Source: a virus. Taken from it: a stretch of DNA of 64,000 nucleotides. The notes under the pieces are model-generated. The model was given only the letters and a program-made list of their open reading frames with translations, searched no databases and was not told the DNA's origin. The stretch lies in IMG/VR virus record IMGVR_UViG_3300032282_001105, positions 1-64,000 of that record. One strand, given 5' to 3'. The position numbers and the translations under genes are program-made. Each line of letters begins with the position of its first letter. Position 1 is the first letter of the stretch. This document shows positions 25,701 through 37,700 of this stretch, piece by piece.

Positions 25701-28700
25701 GATATAGCTGCCGAAACAAACACAGTATGGCCTAATATTCAAGTTTATGTTAATAACGTTCTACAGGCAAAAGATACCTACACATATACAATTAATGCAA
25801 ACTCTACCGTTGTTAATTTTACAGTTCCTGATCCCTCAATTGATACAATTGTAGAGATAACGTTATTAAGTGACCAAGTAAGTAAAACTGCATACTATCA
25901 AGTACCTATTAATTTACAAAATAACCCATTTAATGCAGATGTTACAGTTGTAAATGTTGGTGATATTCGTGGTCAATATCAAAGTATTTTCTATAATAAT
26001 CCAAACACAACTGGAGTTGTATTTGGTGCAAACAACTATCGTGACTTGGGTAATCTTGTGCCGTGGGGCACTAAGATAATTCAAAATAGTGCGTCATTGG
26101 TATTACCAGGCTCATTGTTAAGATTACAAAATCATAACTTAATTAATTCAATACAATATAGTAGTCAGCAATATATAAATTTTAAATCATTGTTAGTATA
26201 TACTATAGATAAAACAGAATACAATGTTCGTCAATCTCCTGCAACTATATTAGATGATGCATTGGATCAAATCACATCAAATAAAACTAATACAGAACCT
26301 TTCTTCTGGAGTGATATGTTACCAAGTAAGGCGGCATATGTTACTAATACTTATACATTTGCTAACTCATTGGATGTAAGTATCTATCCTTTAACAAGAA
26401 TTTATAATTATAGTACTGCTAATTATTATGGCGTGTTGGTATATTTGACAACAACAGTAGGTAATATTACTACTACTGTACAGCTCATTATTAACCAAGA
26501 TTATACAATAAGTACAGATAGTCCTTCTCTTACTATTACTAAAGATTTAGCACCCGGCGATATTATAACCATTAGAGAATATAATCAAACATTCGGTAGT
26601 TATGTTCCAAACACTCCTACTAAACTAGGACTATATCCTTCATTCATACCTTCAGTAGTACTTGATTCTGATTATTCACAGCCTACATACTTTATTCAAG
26701 GACACGATGGATCTTACAATAAACTATACGGTGATTATATTGATGGTTATTTAATTGACTTTAGAGATCAGGCTTTATTAGAGTTTGAAAAACGAGTTTA
26801 TAATAATTTAAAACTATCAGATATTGTTCCTGTTACTGAGTATGATGTTATTCCGGGCTTCTTTAGAACGACCAATTATTCATATGATGAAATATTACAG
26901 ATATACAGTCAATATTTCTTAAATTGGGTTGGGCAGAATAGACTTGAATATAAGAAACAATTCTATCAACCTAATGATGAATTCAGTTATAACTATACTC
27001 AATCTGGCAATAAGATTAATGGTCAAGCTTTTGAACAAGGCTTCTGGAGAGGTATATACGAATATTTCTATGACACTAGCACACCAAATTTAACTCCTTG
27101 GGAAATGATTGGTTTTAGTAATGAACCTACTTGGTGGACAAGTCGTTATGGTGCATCCCCGTATACAAGTGACAACTTAGTATTATGGGGTGATATGGCA
27201 GCAGGTATTAACTGGAACAACGGTGATCCAATCGTATTACCACAGTTTATCAGAGAACAGTTGTTAGAAGTTATTCCTGTTGATAGTGCCGGTAACTTGT
27301 TATCACCGTTTGATGCGGTGATGGGTAACTACAATCAAAAAACATTCCGTAACAATTGGGTGGTTGGAGATGTAGGCCCAGTTGAGTTCAGTTATCGTAG
27401 AAGTAGTAGTTGGCCTTTCGATTTAATGAAGATTCTTGCCCTTACTAAACCTGCTCAATTCTTTAACTTAGGGTTTGATGTAGATAACTACAAATACAGT
27501 AGTGAGTTTAATCAATTTTTGGTTAACAATCGTAGTCACTTAGTGATTAGTGATGTTGCTATATATGGTAACGGAACAGCAAAAACAAGTTATGTTAACT
27601 GGATAGTTGATTATGAAAAACAAGCTGGTATTACTGCCACAGAAAATATCACTGAGCTATTCGATAACTTAGATGTACGATTAATTTATAGATTAGCTGG
27701 ATTCAGTGATAAGAGTTTGCTTGGCTTCTTTGTTGAAAAAGGTACTCCTAACAGTAGAAACGCTTCACTGTTAATACCTGACGAAAGTTATAGTGTAATC
27801 TTATATGATAATGTACCTATATCTACTATAATTTATAGTGGTGTGGTCGTACAAAGCACAAGTACCGGCTGGAAAGTATTTGGTAATTCACAAGATACTG
27901 CGTATTTCACAACAGTAACACCAAAAATTAACGGTAATTATAACAAAGTAACAGTGGGTAACCAGTCTGTACAAATTGCCAATGACTACACAGAAACAAA
28001 AATTAATATAGTACCGTATGGCACTGAGTTTGTTGATATACAATCATTGAGTCAGTTCATTGCAAGTTACGGACAATTCTTGTTAACACAGGGTGTATTG
28101 TTTGACCAAATTGAATCTGGTATAGATGTTAATTGGCGTCAGATGATTACAGAATTATTATATTGGATACAATCAGGTTGGGAAAATGGTAGCTTAATTA
28201 ACTTGAATCCGGCTGCAAATTTAATTACTATTAATAAAGAAAGTCACGTAGTTCAACCTTTGACATTACAAAAACAAAACTTCATATTGAATCAAAACTT
28301 CTATCCAATACAAAGTACCGACTTGTCTGTTAACCGTGATAGCACATTTTTCAGCGCAAGACCGTTAAATGAAGGTGACACTGTTGCATATGGTCAATTC
28401 AATATTAGCAATTTTGAACATGGTATTGTTTTTGATAATGTAACATTATTCAATGATGTGTTATATAACTTAACAACAGGTTTAAGACAGAATCGTATTC
28501 TAACAAGAGGTACTAAGTCCGCAGATTGGAATGGTACTATTGATGCACAAGGCTTTATTCTTAACCAAGACAACATTGAAGAATGGAGTCCAAATCAGAA
28601 ATATACAAGAGGCAGTATTGTTAAGTATAAAAACAAGTATTGGTTTGCATTAAAAGTATTAAATGCAAAAGATATATTTGAAGAACAATATTGGAAAGAA

Positions 28701-31700
28701 ACAGATTATAATGAAATTCAGAAGGGCTTGTTACCAAATAGTTCAACACGTTCATATGAATCTACGTTGTTTTATGATACAAACAAAGCTAACTTAGACC
28801 AAGATAGTGATTTACTAAGCTGGTCATTGATTGGCTATCGTCCACGTGATTATCTAGCTTTAGCGGATCTCACAGATATTACTCAAGTTAATGTTTATAA
28901 GAACCTTATCAAAGAAAAAGGTACAAGAGTTGCTACTGATACGTTTAGAGGATTAACGTTACCCCAAGGTGGTATCGATTATGATATCTATGAAAACTGG
29001 GCGATTAAGACTGGTGAGTTTGGCGGTGTATTAAACAATAACTTTGTTGACTTCCGATTAAATCAAAATGTATTAACAAGTAATCCTAGCATTGTAGGAT
29101 TAACTAATGGAACATTCACGACCGGAGTACAACAAGAAGTACCAACATATTCTATATTCAATTATGGAAGACCTGTCAATAGTCCTAATGTATTACCTAC
29201 ACTACCTTCTGATACTCCAAACAGATTATTACCAGATGCAGGATATGCAAACTTTAACGATATTAAAATATCATCATATTACTATAATGGATTGAATACT
29301 GCGGTTACTCCTCTGTCACAGTTATATGTAAATGAGTATGTATGGTTAGCTGATTACAATAGTACTTGGCAAGTATATACTCCTACAAGTGCTGGACAAG
29401 TTATTGGCGCAGTAAATAATTTAAACGGCACAGTAACTATTCAGTTTGCAACGCAACATAATTTAACCAAATATCAACCGTTTGCTATTGTTAATTTTAA
29501 TAGCAACATTAATGGATACCGTATTGTTGCAAGTGTAGTAGACGCTTTTAGAATAACAATAGCATTAAACATATCTCCATCTATTACTGGTATTACTGGT
29601 AACGGAGTAGCATTTAAATTCTCATCACAACGTGTTGCTACACCTAGCGATATTAACAATTTACCATTACTAGATAGCGAATTTGTAAAAAATAAAGTTT
29701 GGGTTGATGAAAATAATGATGGATCTTGGGCTGTATATAGTAAGAGTTTAAATTATGTATTCAATGATGAATTACTAAAAACAGGATCATCAACATACGG
29801 CAGTGCTGTAGCACAAACTTCTGCATTGGGATATTTAATTACTGATGCTACTGCAGGTAAAGCATATCGTTATAGTTATAATGTAGTTTTTGATACTTAT
29901 AGTATTGTTCAAACACTCGACCACGATGTATCTTTTGGTACTAGTATTACATATACCGATGATATATTTGTAATCAGTGAACCAACTAGCGGGTCACCTA
30001 AAGTTTATGTTTATCAATTAGAACAAACAACATTAGTTGACCAACTTAACTTGATTCAAACAATTACAGCAGAAGACGGTTCAACAAATTGGGGTAGTGC
30101 AATATCTGTATCCGGCGATAAGAATTGGTTATATATATCTGCTACTGATTTGAATAGAGTTTATGTTTATCGCAAATCTAACCCAAATACATATTCAGCT
30201 GGAACATTCACTGTAGGTAAATCGTACACCATTACCTCATTGGGTACTACTACACAAAATGAGTGGAATATTATTGCTGGAACTAATTTGAATCCAGAGC
30301 CGGTAGTGTATTCTGTTGGTAGCAGTTTTGTTTGTGCAGATCCCGGTACTGGATCCGGCACAGCAACGGATATTACATATGTTCAAGTAACTTACCTGTC
30401 AACAACACTCTCTCCGGGTGATAATTTTGGTTACGCACTTGCTACAAATTACTATGGTAACACCGTAGTTACAAGTGCACCAGAAAAAGATACAATTGTT
30501 GCTGATTTAGGTACTGCATACTCCTTTGAAAGAATAGTGCAAAATTTTGAGGCGTCTTATAATAGTTTACCATTTACGCCACAAACGTTTAGTTTGATAT
30601 TCACTCCGAATACAACGCCTGTCACGGTTACTGCTACTAATTCAGGTACAGACCGTTTTACTTGTGCTAGTAGTGCAAGTTTAGTAGTCGGAGATCCTAT
30701 TGTCTTTACGGGGACAGTATTTGGTGGAGTGTCATTGAATACTGTATATTATGTATTAGCTAAACCAACAGGTACTACATTCACTGTATCTACTGAACTC
30801 GGCGGTTCAATATTACAACTGACTACAGATAGTGGTTCTATGATTGCTGTTCAACAAACTGAACCAATATTTGTTAGCGTTAACGGAACATTGATTGATG
30901 ATAGCAATTACGGAGTAACAAACTCGTCTATCAATATCTACTCATCATTAACAGCAGGTGATATCATTACTGTCAGTGGTTCTGAATTTGTCTTAACACA
31001 GGAATTTGCATCAGTAGATTCTAACCCAGAAGTTGGTACAAACTTTGGTTATAGTTTAGATGTAGATAATTATGCGAATGAAATATTGATTGGTGCACCG
31101 TTTGAAATCAATAGTCAAAATGAAGAAGGTGCTGTTTATCGTTATACTAATAGCGGTGGCAGTTATGGTATAGTAACTGGAACTACTGAATGTAATGTTC
31201 TTACACCTGTTACTATACTAGTCAACGGTTACTCAGTATTAATTCCTGCAGGAAATGCTTCTACTGTCGCAAGTGCTATTGCTTCAGCCAAAATTACTAA
31301 TGTTACTGCATCCGCTTCTGCTAATAATATTTTAACTATTCAAGTTATAAGTGTTGACTTAGCATATATCAATGCTAAGTTAACCGTATCAGTTTTAGAT
31401 GCTACTGTACTAGATCAATTAGGTATCCAGTTATATACACAAACACAATTAATCAATGATCCACATAGTCAAGGTAGAACTCAGTTTGGTAGCACAATCA
31501 AGTTTAATGAAAGTGGATCGTTTGTAGTAAGTGCTCCGGCATCAGCAAGATATTCTGACACTACATTTGATGCAAGTGATGATGAAAATTATAACAATGA
31601 CACATTGTTTGATAATAATACAACACAGTGGATAGATTCATTTAACAATGCCGGTGCAGTATATATGTATGATTACTTGCCAGTATATAATGAATCTGTA

Positions 31701-34700
31701 ATTAATTCAGGTGCATACGTATATGCACAAAGCGTCAATGCATTAAATGAAAATTATGGTAGTCAACCATATTATGGCACTGCATTAGATTTTAACAATA
31801 ATTATGTAGTTATTGGAACACCTAACTTTAGACCAAGTTATAACAATGGTCAAGTAATTATATACAACAATGCATCTGGTGAAACAGATTGGTCTGTGTA
31901 TCGTAATTCTGCACCAATCGTTAATACTGATGCAATACAAAACGTTCAGTTGTATAGTGTAACTACGAACAATACATTAGATAATTTAGATTATATTGAT
32001 CCATTACAGGGTAAAATACTAGGTGCAGTTAGTGAAAATTTAGATATTACATCTAATGCCGATCCTGCTAATTACAACAGTCCTGATGCAACAAACAAAG
32101 GGTCTACTATTTGGGGAGCCGAAGAATTAGGAAAATTATGGTTTGATACCTCAACTACAAAATTTGTAAATTATCATCAGAGCGATGATGTTGTTTATAA
32201 TAGTGTATGGTGGGGTCGTGTTTTCCCCGGTAGTGATGTAAGAGTTTATAGCTGGATCACAAGTGATGTACTGCCTATATTATATCAAGGCCCTGGTACA
32301 CCTAGAAGCCTAGATAATTATGTTATTCAATATAGATTAAACAGTACTGGAACGATTGTACCTATATATTATTATTGGGTAAGAAATACGAATATTGTAT
32401 TCAATCAATTAGGAAAAACTTTATCAGATACTATTTGCGAATCGTACATTGCTACACCAATATCAACTGGCATATCATATATGGCGCCAATACAACCAAA
32501 TGTATTTGGTTTATATAATTGTGGTAGCAACATTAATAACACTGATACTGCATTACATATTGGTTTTGCAACAGGTACAAATGATGATGTTTCACATAGC
32601 GTTTACAGTTTAATTCGTTCTAATTATGCTGATGATTTCTTGCCAGGATTACCTGGCATAGGTGACACACTAGTTCCTGAATCCTTATATAACAGAATGT
32701 TAGAAAGTTTTAGTGGAGTAGATCAGACCGGTGCAGTTGTACCTGATCCATACTTACCAAAACCAGTACAGTCAGGTATATTAGTTCGACCTCGTCAAAG
32801 TTTCTTCTATAATAGATTTAAAGGTCTAGAAAATTATCTTACATATGCAAATGAAGTATTTGCATTGTATCCTTTAGCTGAAACAAGTAGTTTGAAATTC
32901 TTGTTTACTGAAGGTCAAATCAATAAATCGACTGATCCGGTATATAATACTGACCCGTTAACACCTTATTATAGCACTAGTCCCTGGACAGGCCCGATTG
33001 AATTGTTTTACAATACACAAGATTACTGGGAACTAGTTAACTGGTGGGCTCCTGGCTATGATAACAATACTAGATCCGCAATGTTAGTTGAATCTTATTA
33101 TGATTTAGCTCCTATCAATGCTCAGATAGGTTTGATTGTTACTGTTAATAAAAACGGTGAAGGTCTACAAGAAACTTATATATATGACGGTGCAGAATGG
33201 GTTCGTATTGGTTTACAAAGTGGCACCATACAATTTAAGAGTTCTTTATGGGATTATGCTGAAGCACGTTTGGGTTTTGGTGATAATTTCTTTGACACAA
33301 CACCGTTTGATACCTTCCCTAGTGAAGAAACACGTTATATCATTCGTGCATTGAACGAAGAATTACCTAGTAACTTATTATTATATAGAAATAAATTGTT
33401 AACATTGATGTTCCAATATATTGTAAGTGAAACAATTGAAAGTCAAAATTATCTACCTTGGTTGAACAAAACCTCATTCATTGATGTTGCACACACTATA
33501 CGTGAATTATTACCTCTAGAAGTATTCCAAAGTGATAATCAAGAATTCTTATCAGGCTATTTAAATGAAGCCAAGCCATTCCACGTTGTCATCAAAGATT
33601 TCTTATTCAAATATACAGGAACAGATGTATATGAAGGTGAAATAACTGATTTTGATTTACCTGCTCAATACAATACACAATACCAACAATACATTACTCC
33701 TGAACTAGTGTATGCTAATCCAAGTGGTATTAATCAATACTTGCCAAATGATCCTATCTGGCAAACTCAACCTTATATTAATTGGTTTAACAATCAAGGT
33801 TTAAGTATTACTGGTGTAAATAATTATCCTATTACAATATTAGCCTCATATATTTCAGAAAATAGTGGCTCGATAGTTGTAGACAACGTATATGGATTTC
33901 CAACAATAGGCACTATTTTAATAGGTGATGAAGAAATTTCTTATTCAAGTGTTGATAGAGCATATAGCACGTTAAATGGATTGACACGTGGTGTAAACGA
34001 TACACCTATATCAAATCATATTCCGGGTGAGCAAATTATCATTGATTTACCTCCTGTATTATTATTAAATGGCGGAAGAGGGTATGCAAATCCCCCTAAA
34101 GTTACCGCGTATATTGATACATCTATATACCCAGAACCAAGACGTGCGGCTATATTACAACCAGTAATGAGCTTAGATACAATTTTAAGAATTGATGTAG
34201 TAGATCCGGGTGATGGTTACCAAGTATTACCTGAAATAGTAATTGAACCAAGTGTAGTCATTACATTTGCTAGTACAGAAGTAGGAGTATTAACAAATAC
34301 AATTACGCTACAAACTCAGTTTGTTCAAACCGGTGACCTAGTTCGATATTATACTGGCATAGATACTACACCAATTGGTGGAGTAGATGATGGTCAATAT
34401 TATTATATTGCTGTATTAGAAACATCTCCGTTTTATGTTATTGCATTATATACTTCATATGCTGATGCATTGCAGGATCGTGACAGAGTGATATTTACAG
34501 ATGAAGGATCCGGAAATAATAATAACATTGCAGTAAGTGCAAGAGCAAGTTGTGTGTCAACTTCTGTCCCTATTAGAGAAAATAATATTACTCTACGATT
34601 TGATAGAACGACATATAACTCACCAATTACAGAATGGACACCAAATAATTTTTATGGTAGTTTCTATGCAGGTTTATTTAATAACAGCACTCAGGTTGCA

Positions 34701-37700
34701 AGTTCTAGTATTTTATTAGAAGCCACTCAGCCTCCTATCAATACTATTTTAGCTAGTGGTCAGGGTGCAACATTTGAAATACAAAGCGTAGTTAATGACC
34801 AAGTAGTAACATGGTCATCATTTATTCGTTCAGTAAGTGAAACAACAGCATCGGATGATTCTATCACTTTATCATATAGTAGTACAGAGCCAAATGCATC
34901 TGGATCAACTATTGGTTTTTATGTTGGAATGCCAGTTATGTTTGCCGGAGCAGTGGGTTTAAGCAACATAGAAAATGATATAACTTATTATGTTAAGTCT
35001 ATCGTTGACGAAGCTAATTTTACTATATCTGAAACAGTTGGTGGTCCAACATTTGCATTGAATGATGAAGTAATTAGCATTGCTGGTTTATCTTGTTATG
35101 CGGGTGAAGTAACAAATACTGCGATAGTAACAATAGCATATCCTGGAATATTGAATGTCACTACAACAGAACAAACAACTAACTTTATTACATCACCGTT
35201 ATTAGCTAGTGGTTCAGGTGGTACTGCTGGATTCTATGTTGGTTTACCTGTATATTTTGTAGGTGATGTATTTGGTGGAGTCATTGAGAATGATCCATAT
35301 TACATTATAACAATTATTGACGATGAGACATTTACTATATCAAAAGAGAATGATCCGTTAGTTTTAGACGTTACTGCTACATCATCTACTGGAAATGTAG
35401 TAACTGTATCTTCAACTCTACAACTAGCAGTTAATGATCCTATCATCTTCACTGGTGATACGTTTGGTAGTAACATTGTTGCAGGTACTGTATATTATGT
35501 TAGAAGTATAGTATCCGGTGGTATTACTATTGCTAGTGTATTAAACGGTGGTGCAGTTCCATTAACAACTGCTTCAGGTTCTTGCACATTAACTAGTCAA
35601 GCAACAGCATTGCAGTTAACAACTGTAAATAACGGCTCAATGACAATGAATGTTGGATTACCGGTAAGTCCAGGACAAATTAATGGACAACAGTTTACAT
35701 TCTATCAAACAGAATCATCTATTGCTACAGGTGTAACAGGTACTAATGGTAACTTAATTATACGAAATACTGTTGCTAGTACTGATAACGGCAATGCATT
35801 GTTCATATCATACTTGGATGGTGGTACAACAAATATGTACACTAACTTACCGTTCCAATTAGATGATACGATAGGTGGATTGTCTGCTAACACAACTTAC
35901 TATGTTTTATCATTAGAAAATATATCAGTTAATGTAACTAGTACAAGTTCTTCTGGTACTATAACTTGTGCTTCTACTATTGGTTTTTATGAAGATATGC
36001 CGGTATATTTTACCGGAGCAGTGTTTGGTGGAATAGACGATTTCAATATTTATTACATCAAAACAATCAATAGTCTAAACACGTTTACAATGTCTACTAC
36101 TATTGGTGGAAGCACATTTGTACCAACTACTGATAATGGTTTAATGACGTTAACCGTTGATGATCCTTATATTACTGTTAGTGCTACTCCAAGTGGTAGT
36201 GCAATAACTCTATCCGAAGAAATAAAAGAAGTAATACTAACTCAATACCCAACAGCAGTTCCATCATTCAATATAGGAACTTCATTGGGTGGTTATACAG
36301 TAGAGATTGTTGCAGACGGTGAGGGATATACATTTGACAATACGATTACTATTCCAGGAACAAGTTTAGGTGGAACGACCCCGACAAATGACCTCGTACT
36401 AACAGTTAATGGTATTTATGTTATTGTTGCAAATCCTGACTTTATATATTATCCTGATCCAGATTTCTTGTTACCATTAGTATCTGATGGAACTATTACA
36501 AGTGTGATTGGTTCAGGAACTCCTGTCAACATTGTAAATCAATATTACTTGAAAGTTATATCTGCAACACAATGTGAAGTTTATTCTGATCCATTAATGC
36601 AACTTCCAGTAAGTGGTATAGGATTCCCATATAACGCAGAAGATTATGCGTTATTACCTGAGCCGTTCTACTTTGACCAATCGATTGTTAAGTATAATAA
36701 TCAAGTATGGCAATGTGTTATTAGTAACAATGATAGTGAATTTATCTTAGGTAAATGGGAACTACTGGTCAGCGGTGATAGGAAACTTAATGAGTTAGAC
36801 CGTATTGTTGGTTATTATCAACCTACTGTAAATATGCCTGGGGTAGACTTAACTCAATTGGTCACTGGAATTACTTATCCTAATGGAACTTACAAAGATA
36901 ACGCTTTTGCTCCAGAGGATCAATATACATTAGATACTATTTTAGAAGATAAGCCGTTTGGTGAAATTGGTGAGACTATATACAATGTACAAGGTGATCC
37001 ATTCCAAGCAGGTTATGGACCAGAAGAATTAGTACCAGGAGTGGTTACTGATAACCTAGCAATGATTGTTACAACTAGACCGGGAACTAATTGGGATGCA
37101 GAAATATATCAAAATGTAGGTTTCAATGTAGTATCAACCGAAGTAACACCTACATCAGGTCAACAGGAATTCTCATTCAGTCTTATTGTAGAGAATCCGG
37201 CAAATATGGCATTATTTGATATTAATAATGCTACCAATTTAAGCACTAGAATATATGAGTATTCAGTTGATTGGGTTAATAAAGTTATAACTTTAGATAC
37301 TGCATTAGCATCAAATCATAATTTGCGTATAGATTTATATGAAGTTGGTAATGGAGATCAGTTAGTAAAATCTAATTCACAAGTCATACCGTTTATTGAC
37401 AATGAAACAACTGGTTTTGTTGAGATGCCATTAGGTTGTAATTATTCTGCTAACATATACAGTGGTTCTGGAATAATTAGACCAAATACAGATCCTAAAC
37501 AAGTTACTGCAACTGAAACTGATGCATTAGATAACGGTATCGTGTGTGATAGTGTGGACTATTTTGCACTTAATGCACCTATAACATTCCAAGGTGCTGT
37601 ATTTGGAAATATAGTTGCTGGAACTCAGTACTACATTAAAACAATTAGTACTATTACTAATAAAATAACTGTTTCAGAAACTATTGTTACTGGTATACCA

